A stretch of 64,000 nucleotides of DNA from Pseudomonas costantinii (GTDB taxonomy: Bacteria > Pseudomonadota > Gammaproteobacteria > Pseudomonadales > Pseudomonadaceae): NCBI RefSeq assembly GCF_001870435.1, contig NZ_MDDR01000057.1, forward strand, positions 330,053 to 394,052, in the 5' to 3' direction. Shown in pieces: positions 42,697 to 51,399 of this stretch (position 1 is its first letter; every line of letters starts with the position of its first letter). The notes under the pieces are model-generated. The model was given only the letters and a program-made list of their open reading frames with translations. It did not search any database and was not told where the DNA came from. Position numbers and translations under genes: made by a program.

Positions 42697-43374
42697 ATGC
42701 CCCACCCCACCGAAGCCTTCCGCGCCCACTACCGCGCCCAAATCACCCCCCACTACAACCCCTGGCTCCACGCCCTATTCGTGCTCGCCTACGGCACAAC
42801 CTGCATCACCCTGGCCTGGTCCTCCACCGAAAACATCACCCCCTTCGAGTGGCTAACCATCCCCCTGACCCTGGTGTTCTTCAACCTCGCCATCTACCTC
42901 GTCCACCGCCACCTCGGTCATCACAAACACACCTTCGCCCGGCTGTTCTACGCCCGCCACACCGGCGACCACCACAGCTTCTTCACCCCTGGCCACATGA
43001 CCTACGACACCCCCAGGGACTGGCGCGTGATCCTGTTTCCCGCCTGGCTGATCGTGCTCCACAGCCTGGCGATCACCCTCCCCGCCTGGTGGCTGCTCAA
43101 ACAACTGAGCCCCAACGTCGCCGGGCTGTTTGCCGGGTGCATGATCCTCGGCTACCTGCTCTACGAAGTGTTCCACGCCTGCGAACACCTACCCGCCGAC
43201 CATCCGGTGGCGCGCCTGCCGTGGATTCGCCAGATGCATCAACTGCACGCCCTGCATCACCGCCGTGAGCTGATGCAGGGGCGCAACTTCAATATCGTCC
43301 TGCCGCTGATGGATTACCTGTTCGGCACCTTGCATTGGGAGCCGGCCACCAACGACAACCAGGAATCCTCATGA
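42697..43374 (+). CDS. fatty acid hydroxylase / sterol desaturase superfamily membrane protein
   Basis: A 225-residue di-iron membrane oxygenase. Histidine clusters are HRHLGHHKH (about residues 68-76), HTGDHHSFF (about 87-95) and HQLHALHHRRELMQGRNFN (about 181-199), with about four hydrophobic segments between. This family hydroxylates or desaturates lipids, sterols or carotenoids. The substrate cannot be told from the sequence. The ATG at 42697 was chosen because the upstream frame runs into the repeat. It overlaps the lactonase gene by ATGA. Confidence 0.83.
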   Translation: MPHPTEAFRAHYRAQITPHYNPWLHALFVLAYGTTCITLAWSSTENITPFEWLTIPLTLVFFNLAIYLVHRHLGHHKHTFARLFYARHTGDHHSFFTPGHMTYDTPRDWRVILFPAWLIVLHSLAITLPAWWLLKQLSPNVAGLFAGCMILGYLLYEVFHACEHLPADHPVARLPWIRQMHQLHALHHRRELMQGRNFNIVLPLMDYLFGTLHWEPATNDNQESS

Positions 43375-44471
43375 GTAGTCGCCCGAAAAAACTGCGTCAC
43401 CTGCTGTTTGTACTGTTTCTCGCGGCGATCGCTTTTCTGCTGCTGATGCCCACAAAAGTACAGCCAGTGAATTGGGCGCCACCGAAAGCGCCGTCAATGA
43501 AAGACGGCCCTTATGCCGAAAACCAGCGCCTCAAAGACGCACAGAGAATCGGCGCCCAGGACATTGCAGGTCCCGAAGCCTTGATACTCGATGTCCAAGG
43601 CTTTCTGATCAGTGGGCTGCATGACGGGCGAATCATCCGCACCTCGCCCGACAGCCACACCCTGCAAGTGTTGGCCAACACCGGCGGCCGCCCCCTGGGC
43701 CTGGCGTTGCACCCGGACGGGCGTTTGATCATTGCCGATGGGGTCAAGGGTTTGCTCGCACTGGATGCAAATCGCCAACTCACCTCCTTAAGCACCAGTG
43801 CCAATGGCGTGCCTTTTGGTTTTACCGATGATGTGACGGTGGACGCCGGCGGCCGCTATGCGTATTTCAGCGATGCATCGAGCCGCTGGGGTTACGGGCA
43901 AGACGGTGAAGCGGTTATCGAACATGGCGGTGATGGACGGTTATTGCGCTATGACTTCAGCAACGGCACCACCGAGGTGCTGCTCAACCAACTGCAATTC
44001 GCCAATGGCGTCACGCTGGGACCGGATGAAAACTACGTACTGGTGAATGAAACTGGCGCCTATCGCATCAGCCGCTACTGGCTCAAGGGCGACCGGGCCG
44101 GTAGTCACGACCTGTTTATCGATAACCTCCCTGGCCTGCCGGACAACCTCAGTTTCAACGGTCGTGATCGTTTCTGGGTAGCCCTGTATTCGCCACGCAA
44201 TCCTCTGCTGGATGGCCTCGCAGGCTATCCCGTATTGCGCAAGGTGATGGTACGGGCGTTGATGGTCATACCCAAACCCATCGAACGCAAAGCGTTCGTG
44301 CTCGGGCTGGATACTGATGGCAAGGTCATCGCCAACTTGCAGGACGGCAGCAGCGGCAATTACTCGCCGATCACCACTGCCAGGGAATATGGCGACTGGC
44401 TGTACCTGGGCTCGTTGAAAAACACGAGCATGGCGCGCCTGCCGTTGAAGCTCGCGCTGGCCCGCGAATAA
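43371..44471 (+). CDS. SMP-30/gluconolactonase or strictosidine synthase-like six-bladed propeller protein
   Basis: A 366-residue protein anchored by an N-terminal membrane segment (about 8-28, LLFVLFLAAIAFLLLMP). The rest is a strictosidine-synthase/SMP-30 type beta propeller. Family landmarks are AEnqRLKDAQRI..GPEALILDVQGFLISGLHDGRI, RPLGLALHPDGRLIIADGVKGLLALD, FTDDVTVDAGGRYAYFSDASSRWGYG and the metal-site region FANGVTLGPDENYVLVNETGAYRISRYWL. It probably acts in the periplasm as a lactonase or esterase. The coupled start (ATGA) with the fatty acid hydroxylase suggests the two handle a common lipid-derived substrate. Confidence 0.83.
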   Translation: MSSRPKKLRHLLFVLFLAAIAFLLLMPTKVQPVNWAPPKAPSMKDGPYAENQRLKDAQRIGAQDIAGPEALILDVQGFLISGLHDGRIIRTSPDSHTLQVLANTGGRPLGLALHPDGRLIIADGVKGLLALDANRQLTSLSTSANGVPFGFTDDVTVDAGGRYAYFSDASSRWGYGQDGEAVIEHGGDGRLLRYDFSNGTTEVLLNQLQFANGVTLGPDENYVLVNETGAYRISRYWLKGDRAGSHDLFIDNLPGLPDNLSFNGRDRFWVALYSPRNPLLDGLAGYPVLRKVMVRALMVIPKPIERKAFVLGLDTDGKVIANLQDGSSGNYSPITTAREYGDWLYLGSLKNTSMARLPLKLALARE

Positions 44472-44473
44472 AA

Positions 44474-44501
44474 AAGGGGCAGCCCACAGAGGCTGCCCCT
44501 T
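44474..44501. terminator. Rho-independent terminator between convergent genes
   Basis: AAGGGGCAGCC at 44474-44484 pairs perfectly with GGCTGCCCCTT at 44491-44501 around a CACAGA loop. A-rich flank on the left and T-rich on the right make it a bidirectional terminator for the propeller gene and the converging secreted-protein gene. Confidence 0.88.
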
Positions 44502-44519
44502 CTCACTCAACTCAACGCA

Positions 44520-45962
44520 TCAGCGGATGATGTTCTGGGTACAAATATGCCCCAGGCTCACGTACTGCACGTTGTCACCGCCCACCCCCACTCCCGGGAA
44601 CTCGGCCAACTCGATGCGCCAGCCACCCTGGTTGTAGGTGGTGTCCCACTTGTACGGTACGCCGGTGCTGCTGTCGTTGATCACCGTACGGAAATCACCG
44701 AAGCAACTGCCGATATTCGCCGTGGCCGAAGAAACACCGGCGCTGTCGGTGGTCGCCTTATAGTCGACCCAACGGTAGTTGAAGTCGATGAAGTGGCTAT
44801 CCACTCGCAACACCGGGGTGACGCCCAACAGCGGCGCACCGGTGGAATCCGACCACTGGGTCGACCAGTTCAAAAGGCGCGCGGTCTGCGTGGCCAGCGG
44901 CATCTCACTCACCGGCACCCGCACGATGTTGTCGCCTTTCACGCTATGCGTGTTCAAGCGCGGCGTGGAGCCCAGGCTCAGTTGGTAATACTTGGTTGGG
45001 TCCTGAGCCACAACAGGGTTGGCACGCACGCGCACCTTGACGCTGGTGCCGGGCGTTACGCTTGGATAGGTCGAGGTGGAACCCGCTGGCACGGTGACCC
45101 AATTGACGCCATCGAAGCGCTCGAAGATCCACTGGTTGCGGCTGCCGCCGTCATCCCCCGCCAGGTACATGCTCACACTCTGCCCACGCACCGCTTTGAA
45201 GTCGAAATAATCGACATCGTTGGCGTTGTCGATGTTGCCGGTCACTTTATTAATCGAGTCCGGCAGCACAAACGCGGTTTGTGCAGTGTCGTTGGGTTCA
45301 AAGGCATCGATGTTGGTGTCCACGGCCACGCCGAAACTGAACTGTGCGTTGCTCGCGACCTTGGCCACCATGTACCAGTAATAATCTCCCGCAGGCAGCA
45401 CGCCACCCAGGTATTCATCGGCATTGCCTGGGTTGTCGGACGTATCAATCAGCTGCGGATTGCCTTGGCCATCATCACGGAACAGGGTCAACGACATGTC
45501 GGCGCCGGCACTCTGATCAATCAACTGCACGAGTACTCGAGCGTTTTGCGGCAGATTGAAGTGGTAAGGAAATTCCTGGCCCGCTTGCACCTCGGTGATG
45601 GTGTAAAGGGTGTTGATCTCCAGGGTCGGGAACAGCGGTTCAAAGGCAGCTACGGCAACACTTTTCAGCTCGGCCTGGCTAGGTTTTTTCAGCTCGCCGA
45701 CGACCGTGTTGAACGGTGCGGACTTGACCGTCTTGGCCGCTGTTTTAGTCGGACCATTTCTGGCATCCAGAAGCTTTTGCCGGTGCTCGGCCGGAACCTT
45801 CGCAGCATCAAGCGTGCCGCCAGGTTTCAGCGCCTTGAACGCGGCCTGATTGACCGTTCCAGTACTGAGTTTGGGAAGGGGTTGCTCGGCCAGGGCAAAG
45901 GCCGAAACGACACAGGAGGCCATCATGGCCACGCCCAGTATCAGGGCTTTTTTCGATTTCAT
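44520..45962 (-). CDS. secreted protein with pre-peptidase C-terminal (PPC)-like domains
   Basis: A 480-residue exported protein. Sec signal about 1-25 (LILGVAMMASCVVSAFALA). Two PPC-like beta-sandwich regions can be made out: about 115-205 (INTLYTITEVQAGQEFPYHFNLPQNARVLVQLIDQSAGADMSLTLFRDD) and about 218-330 (DAFEPNDTAQTAFVLPDSINKVTGNIDNANDVDYFDFKAV). The C-terminal ~140 residues contain two cysteines (about 425 and 476) that could form a disulfide. PPC domains usually accompany secreted proteases, but no protease catalytic motif is present. Role unknown. It stands alone. Confidence 0.72.
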   Translation of the reverse strand: MKSKKALILGVAMMASCVVSAFALAEQPLPKLSTGTVNQAAFKALKPGGTLDAAKVPAEHRQKLLDARNGPTKTAAKTVKSAPFNTVVGELKKPSQAELKSVAVAAFEPLFPTLEINTLYTITEVQAGQEFPYHFNLPQNARVLVQLIDQSAGADMSLTLFRDDGQGNPQLIDTSDNPGNADEYLGGVLPAGDYYWYMVAKVASNAQFSFGVAVDTNIDAFEPNDTAQTAFVLPDSINKVTGNIDNANDVDYFDFKAVRGQSVSMYLAGDDGGSRNQWIFERFDGVNWVTVPAGSTSTYPSVTPGTSVKVRVRANPVVAQDPTKYYQLSLGSTPRLNTHSVKGDNIVRVPVSEMPLATQTARLLNWSTQWSDSTGAPLLGVTPVLRVDSHFIDFNYRWVDYKATTDSAGVSSATANIGSCFGDFRTVINDSSTGVPYKWDTTYNQGGWRIELAEFPGVGVGGDNVQYVSLGHICTQNIIR

Positions 45963-46076
45963 TTTTTATCCATCCATAGTTAAAAAGTGAAGCTCAGGCG
46001 ACATCCGGTCACCTGGGAAGAAATCTAACCAACAACTGTATATATGTCCAGCTTTTTTGAGAGCGACTTACTCCTT

Positions 46077-47141
46077 CTAGTAACCCGTCATCTCCAGATA
46101 CCCCACCCCGCCCTCAAATTGCACCGGCCCTTCCCAGTACGGAATACTCAAGTTCATCCACGCCTTCGGGTTGACGGCCTGGGTGATGATATCCAGCTGT
46201 TTGCCGGGGATTTTCAGCGACCAGCGCGTAGGAATACGGCGCCCGTCGATGTCGGTGGAGGCCAAGGGTGTGAGCTGGATGTCGGCATTGTGCAGGGTCT
46301 CGGTGCGACCTTGCCTGTCGATCCAAGTGCCGGTCAGGTAACCCGCACCGTCTTTTTGCCGGACACGAAACAGCATCAGTTGCTCGCCATGGTCCAGGTG
46401 CAGGGAAAACCAGTCCCAGCCGGTCTGGTTGGCGGCCAGGGGTTGGCTGCTCCATTCGCGGTCTAGCCAGGCGGGGCCACTGACCTGATAAGTTTTGCCG
46501 TCGATACTGACGCTGCCGGCAGCGTTGAAAAACGGCTGGCTGTAGTAGTAAGACGCTTGGCCCTGGTCGGATTTACGGCTGTAGCCGTTGTCGCCTTGCA
46601 GCACCAGTGGCCGGCTGGAGGTCAGGTGCAAGTCGTACGCGAATTGCGGGCCGCTGGCCTTGAGTTGCATATCCGCCAGTGGGTTTGCGGCGCCGGGACG
46701 GGTGGCAAAATTCCAGTCGTCGATCCAGGCGTTGAACGGCGCCGCCTGGGCACCGGCCTGTCCGATGCCACCTCGGGCAAGGCGTTCAGCGGCGTAATGC
46801 TGGGTGGCGGACGTGACGGCGGCGTGGCCCAGCCAAATGGTTGAGTCGCTCCAACCCGATTGCGTTGGGCCCGCCTTCAACGCATTGCGAAACAACGTCC
46901 ATTGCACGCCGAACACATTGCCTTGTGCATCTTTGAGGTTGGCGGTGACGTACCACCATTCGATGCGAAAGCCCTCATGGGGGCCGTGGTCCTCGGGAAA
47001 ACTGAAGACCTTGCCGGGCACCACTTGGGCAAAGTCAGCCGCATCGCTGCCCAGTCCGGCGAAGCTCTCTTCAGGCGCGGGTACTTTGTCGCACGCCCCC
47101 AACAGCAACAACGCGGCCCACACCAGCGCCTTAATCTTCAT
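46077..47141 (-). CDS. AttH/CrtC-like lipocalin-domain lipoprotein
   Basis: A 354-residue lipoprotein with lipobox LLLLGAC (Cys about 17). It belongs to the AttH/carotenoid 1,2-hydratase-like family, recognised by EDHGPHEGFRIEWWYVTANLKDAQGNVFGVQWTLFRNAL near the N-terminus and LDREWSSQPLAANQTGWDWFSLHLDHGEQLMLFRVRQKDG near residues 225-265. Family function is poorly known. The combination with an ABC ATPase and a large permease recalls AttEFGH of Agrobacterium. The ATG at 47141 overlaps the permease stop by 11 bp. Confidence 0.83.
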   Translation of the reverse strand: MKIKALVWAALLLLGACDKVPAPEESFAGLGSDAADFAQVVPGKVFSFPEDHGPHEGFRIEWWYVTANLKDAQGNVFGVQWTLFRNALKAGPTQSGWSDSTIWLGHAAVTSATQHYAAERLARGGIGQAGAQAAPFNAWIDDWNFATRPGAANPLADMQLKASGPQFAYDLHLTSSRPLVLQGDNGYSRKSDQGQASYYYSQPFFNAAGSVSIDGKTYQVSGPAWLDREWSSQPLAANQTGWDWFSLHLDHGEQLMLFRVRQKDGAGYLTGTWIDRQGRTETLHNADIQLTPLASTDIDGRRIPTRWSLKIPGKQLDIITQAVNPKAWMNLSIPYWEGPVQFEGGVGYLEMTGY

Positions 47142-49593
47142 GGACAAAAGTCCTCAACAAATCCGCCGGGCGACTGCGGTACAACTGCAACAGCGGCCAG
47201 GCCGACGCCAACAATGTGGCGAGCATCGCCAGCCCCAACAGTTGAGCAAGCTGCCACGGGAACACCTGCAACGGCAGGCGCCAACCAAACGCCTGCACAT
47301 TGATCACCGCATCCAGGCACCACGCCAACAAGAGTCCCAACGGTAACGCCAGTACCAAGGTGAGTACCGCCAGCAACCAGGTTTGGCCCAGATTGAGCAG
47401 CATCAATTGCCGACGCGTCACACCCAGCGCCCATAGCGGTGCGAGCTGACCAAGACGGCTCTGGCTCTGGGTCAGCAGGCTGATAAACAGCGCAACACCC
47501 GCGACGCCGAGGGTGAGGCTATTCAAGGCGGCGGTGGCCGCGAAAGTACGTTCGAACACCTGGCTCGACCAGCCTTTGAGTTGCTGCTGATCGACGATGC
47601 GACTGTCTTCCAGGCCAAACTCGTGCTGTACGGCCTGCACCAGGAGCGCCACGTTTTTCGGCGCCACACGCAGGTTGAAGCGCCCCGGTGCCAGCGTCGG
47701 CCAATGTGCCAACAAGTGCTGCGAATTCACCAGCAGATGGCCTTTGGGGTTGCCGTAGTCGGCGTAAATCCCCACCACCTTGGGCGACCAAACACCCTGA
47801 GGCGTTGGGACAGCGACCGCATCGCCCAACTGCACATTCAGCCGTCGCGCCAGTTGTTCGCTGAGCATCACGCTGTCGCCTTGCAGCAACCGATCCCAGG
47901 GCTCACTCACAGCCTCCAGCAACGGCCAATGTTGGCGATAGGTGGGGTCGTCGACCACGCCGAATAGATCTGCCGGCCAACCTTGCAATTGTAGCGCAAC
48001 CTGCCAGGTGGGCAGCACCGTCTGCACCAACGGTTGCTGCACCAACCAGGTACGCAATTGGTCTGATTGAGCCGGGTTTTGTGGGTTGAGGTACAACTCG
48101 GCGGTCAAGCGCTGTTCCAGCCAGTGATTAAACGTCTGGCGAAAGCCTGAAGTCATGGAGCCCGCACCGATATTCGCTGCCAGGGCCAACAGCAACGCCA
48201 TCAGCGCCAGGCTCAAGGCCGGCAGCTGTTGGCGACAGTCGGCGAGAAACCACTGGCCCAGTACTGAACGGCTGCGCCCCAGCACCGCCTTCAACAGGCC
48301 GCTAAGTACCACCGGCAGACCGAGCGCCGCCCCCAGCAACAAGGCCGCCATCAGCACAAAACCGGCGGCCAGGCTGTCGCCCAACCACAGCGCCAAGAGT
48401 GCAATCACCAGTGCCGTACCCGCCACCCAGCCCTGGCGCCGCAACCAGCGTCCATGGGCGTCATGCCAGGCCTGGGCGTTGGCCAGCGCCAGCAGTGGCA
48501 AACGCGCTGCCCGCCACAGGCTGCCAACCCCTGCGAGCAGCGCGCCAAGCAGGCTCAAACCCAGCCCCGCAGCCCACCACCAAGGGCTCAGGCTCAATTG
48601 ACCCGGCACCTCGGCACCGTACAGACCGCGCAGGCTGGCCGCCACATCCGGCAGCAACAGGCTGGCCAGCAAGTAACCGCTGGCGACGCCAAGCACACCA
48701 CCGAGCAGAGACAAAACACCGAGCTCAACGCCCAGACTAAGGATCAACATACGCGCGCTGACCCCACAAGCACGCAAGGTGCGCAGCAACCCTCGTCGTT
48801 GCTCCAGCGCCAGGCCGATGGCGGCGTGGACGATAAATAACCCCACTACAAAGGACAAAAATCCCAGGGCATCAAGGTTCAGATGAAAGCTTTCGGTGAG
48901 GCGCGAGAGGTTGTTGTCCTCACCCTGCTTGAGTTGCAACGCGGCAGGCGGGGTGGGATGGGTGGCGGCAAATGCCTTATCCAGCAGCAAACGCGACAGT
49001 TGCCCAGGCATCTCCAGCAAGGATTGCGCAAAGCCGATGTCAGTCAGCAGCATGCCTGGGGCCATATCCTGCTGAACCTGCAACGGTGGCAGGGTTTTCC
49101 CGCTTGTCGTCAGTGGCTGCTCACCCTCGTGCAGTCCAAGGGCCAACAAGGTTTTCGGCGAAATCCAGGTACGCCCCGGCGGCTCGAAAAACGCGAGCAT
49201 TTGCGCCTGGCTCAAACGCTGCCCCGCCACCACTCCGCTGCCAGGCAACGACAACGGGTCGATACCCATCAATTGCAGGCGTTGATCCTCATGCCCCTTG
49301 AGCACCAACCGCCCCTGCACCACCGGCGATACCGGCCACCCGGCGCGACGCAGTTCGGCAAACAGTGCTTGTGGGAAGCCGGCGCCGTCCGGTGCACTGA
49401 GGCTGGCTTGAGGCTCACCGCCAATCAGTTGGCTGGCACGCGCATAGCTATCCCGCGCCTGGCTGTTGAGCGCCTGTACTCCGGTCAACAACGCGGTAGC
49501 CAGCCACAAACCGGTGAGTACACTGAAAAATTGCACCGGATGACGTCGCCAATGGCTCAGCAGCGCGCGTAACGTCCAATAAAACACCGTCAT
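47131..49593 (-). CDS. FtsX/MacB-type ABC permease of the AttEFGH-like system
   Basis: A 820-residue permease. The first transmembrane helix is near the N-terminus, then two FtsX-type membrane domains (about 250-420 and 690-820), each a set of helices around large periplasmic loops (for example LLTGVQALNSQARDSYARASQLIGG in the first loop). This double-FtsX layout is that of LolCDE/AttF-G type exporters or lipoprotein movers rather than nutrient importers. It lies 1 bp after the ATPase stop. Its end overlaps the lipoprotein gene, so all three should be made together. Confidence 0.86.
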   Translation of the reverse strand: MTVFYWTLRALLSHWRRHPVQFFSVLTGLWLATALLTGVQALNSQARDSYARASQLIGGEPQASLSAPDGAGFPQALFAELRRAGWPVSPVVQGRLVLKGHEDQRLQLMGIDPLSLPGSGVVAGQRLSQAQMLAFFEPPGRTWISPKTLLALGLHEGEQPLTTSGKTLPPLQVQQDMAPGMLLTDIGFAQSLLEMPGQLSRLLLDKAFAATHPTPPAALQLKQGEDNNLSRLTESFHLNLDALGFLSFVVGLFIVHAAIGLALEQRRGLLRTLRACGVSARMLILSLGVELGVLSLLGGVLGVASGYLLASLLLPDVAASLRGLYGAEVPGQLSLSPWWWAAGLGLSLLGALLAGVGSLWRAARLPLLALANAQAWHDAHGRWLRRQGWVAGTALVIALLALWLGDSLAAGFVLMAALLLGAALGLPVVLSGLLKAVLGRSRSVLGQWFLADCRQQLPALSLALMALLLALAANIGAGSMTSGFRQTFNHWLEQRLTAELYLNPQNPAQSDQLRTWLVQQPLVQTVLPTWQVALQLQGWPADLFGVVDDPTYRQHWPLLEAVSEPWDRLLQGDSVMLSEQLARRLNVQLGDAVAVPTPQGVWSPKVVGIYADYGNPKGHLLVNSQHLLAHWPTLAPGRFNLRVAPKNVALLVQAVQHEFGLEDSRIVDQQQLKGWSSQVFERTFAATAALNSLTLGVAGVALFISLLTQSQSRLGQLAPLWALGVTRRQLMLLNLGQTWLLAVLTLVLALPLGLLLAWCLDAVINVQAFGWRLPLQVFPWQLAQLLGLAMLATLLASAWPLLQLYRSRPADLLRTFVHED

Positions 49594-49594
49594 C

Positions 49595-50263
49595 TCAACG
49601 GGCGTCCGCAGGTACGACACGACCACGATGCAACACCACCTGTTGGTCCAGGCGCGCAGCGATACGCGGGCTGTGGGTGACCATCAACAGGCTGGTGGGG
49701 CTGTCGCGAAGCAAGTCCAGCAGCAGTTGCAGGACTTCATCGCTGGTGGCTTCATCAAGATTGCCAGTCGGCTCATCGGCCAACAGCAAGCCTGGGCGCG
49801 ACGCCAACGCGCGCCCCACCGCGACCCGTTGCTGCTGGCCACCGGAGAGTTGTTCGGGATACCGCTCGAGCAATTCCCCCAGACCCAGACGCTCCACCAA
49901 CTGCGCCTGCCACTGCCGGTCAAAGCGCCCCGCCAGCCGAGCCTGAAACGCCAGGTTGTCCTCGACGCGCAAACTGCCGATCAGGTTGAACTGCTGGAAC
50001 ACCAGGCCAATTTCAGTGCGCCGCCAGTGGGCGAGCTGGGCCTCACTCAGTTGGTCAAGGCGCTGCTCGCCAACCTGGATTCGGCCGCCGTCTACCCGAT
50101 CAAGCCCGGCCACCAGATGCAACAACGTACTTTTTCCACTGCCTGATTCGCCCATCAGCGCCAAGCTGCTACGCTCACCCAGGTACAGGTCGACACCCGC
50201 CAATACCTCCAGCTTGCCTTGCGGGGTGGCGTAGCTTTTAAGGACACCTTGCACCTGCAGCAT
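49595..50263 (-). CDS. ABC ATPase of the AttEFGH-like system (LolD/MacB class)
   Basis: A 222-residue ATPase of the MacB/LolD class. Walker A is GESGSGKST (about 38-46), Q-loop IGLVFQQFNLI, signature QLSGGQQQRVAVGRALA, Walker B LLLADEPTGNLD and H-loop VTHSPRIA. The ATG at 50263 gives MLQVQGVLKSYATPQGKLEVLAGVDL. The upstream frame has no family-like residues. First gene of a three-gene leftward operon with the FtsX permease and the AttH-like lipoprotein. Confidence 0.9.
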   Translation of the reverse strand: MLQVQGVLKSYATPQGKLEVLAGVDLYLGERSSLALMGESGSGKSTLLHLVAGLDRVDGGRIQVGEQRLDQLSEAQLAHWRRTEIGLVFQQFNLIGSLRVEDNLAFQARLAGRFDRQWQAQLVERLGLGELLERYPEQLSGGQQQRVAVGRALASRPGLLLADEPTGNLDEATSDEVLQLLLDLLRDSPTSLLMVTHSPRIAARLDQQVVLHRGRVVPADAR

Positions 50264-50537
50264 AAGAACGCTCGTTTGAGGGATTGCAAACGAGAATAAC
50301 GGCTGACTATCGGCCCTACGCAAATTTTTCACATGGATTTCACCGCTTGCCCACTCTCGCCTCTCTAAATTGCCCTCCAGGCAGCGAAATTCGGCCACTT
50401 GTCAGTTGCCAGCCGCGACATTTTTTAACCGCAACATGTTCAGCGAAAAGACAGCAGTCCTATGACAGGCTCTTGCTCCCCTACGGGCATCCGTCAATGC
50501 GTTGCGCCTACTCAATAAAACACTGCCAACAGTGCCC

Positions 50538-51212
50538 ATGGTGAATGATGTGGTTGACCTTACCCTGACCAAACCGCGCTCACGCCGGGGCTTTATCAAG
50601 CGTTATATGAAGTGGTGGGCGGGGCTTGCCGTCGTCGTCCTGTTGCTCGCAGGCTTCCTGCTGTGGCCGTCGTCGCCGCGCAACCTGGGTGTTGGTGATC
50701 GCCTGTTAAGCTCACAAGTCCTGCCCGCTTGGCGCAAGGGCGAACTGGTCGTGCTGGTACGCCACGAAGAACGCTGCGATCGCTCGACAAACCCCTGCTT
50801 CGGACCACCTGAAGGCCTGACGGTCTTGGGCACTCAACGCGCAGAAGAGCTGGGCAAGGCCTTTAAGGCACTCGGTATGGAAGGCAGCGACGTGATCGCC
50901 AGCCCCGCCATTCGCACAGCCCAAACCTCGCACTTTATGTTCGGCAAGGTCGAGTTGACCTCAAGCGCACAAGCTATCTGCGGTGCGGCCATGGGTGAAG
51001 AACTTCTCAGCCGCAAACAGCCTGGACGCAACCTGGTATTTGTCACCCACAGTGGCTGTATCGCCGACTTCGAAAAAGCCCTGGGTTTCCCCCGCGCGCA
51101 TTTTTCAGAGTACGGCAGTGCCTTGTTTGTTCGAGTGCTGGCAAACGGCAAGTTCGAGACACTGGGCATCATGAACACCACGGCCTGGGCTGCCGTACTG
51201 AAGAAGCTGTAG
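50538..51212 (+). CDS. membrane-anchored histidine phosphatase-family protein (Ais-like)
   Basis: A 224-residue phosphoglycerate-mutase-like protein with an N-terminal membrane anchor (about 25-45, WWAGLAVVVLLLAGFLLWP). The catalytic histidine lies in LVRHEERCD, where the family has RHG/E. A second histidine is in FVTHSGCIADFE. It resembles the heptose(II)-phosphate phosphatase Ais of enterobacteria, which removes a phosphate from lipid A-core heptose. Two ArnT-like transferases follow, strengthening an LPS role. The ATG at 50538 is most likely, but starts up to 50502 are possible. Confidence 0.78.
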   Translation: MVNDVVDLTLTKPRSRRGFIKRYMKWWAGLAVVVLLLAGFLLWPSSPRNLGVGDRLLSSQVLPAWRKGELVVLVRHEERCDRSTNPCFGPPEGLTVLGTQRAEELGKAFKALGMEGSDVIASPAIRTAQTSHFMFGKVELTSSAQAICGAAMGEELLSRKQPGRNLVFVTHSGCIADFEKALGFPRAHFSEYGSALFVRVLANGKFETLGIMNTTAWAAVLKKL

Positions 51213-51399
51213 ACACTCTTTTACATTTACAGCCACGCCTATTCAGCGAAACGACAGCCCTCCTCTGGCATGTTTAACTGCGCCCGTTATTTCAGGACGT
51301 CATGAATACTTTCAGCAGCTTAGTGAATTTTTTAATGCTTTCCGCTAATAATTGCACACACCCATACTCCACCATTGAACGTCAGGGAGCGACGTTTTC

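Noticed and set aside
42516..43268. 250-codon Pro/Arg-rich frame over the fatty acid hydroxylase gene
   Set aside because: Wrong frame relative to the histidine-cluster protein, and its N-terminus lies in a repeat arm.
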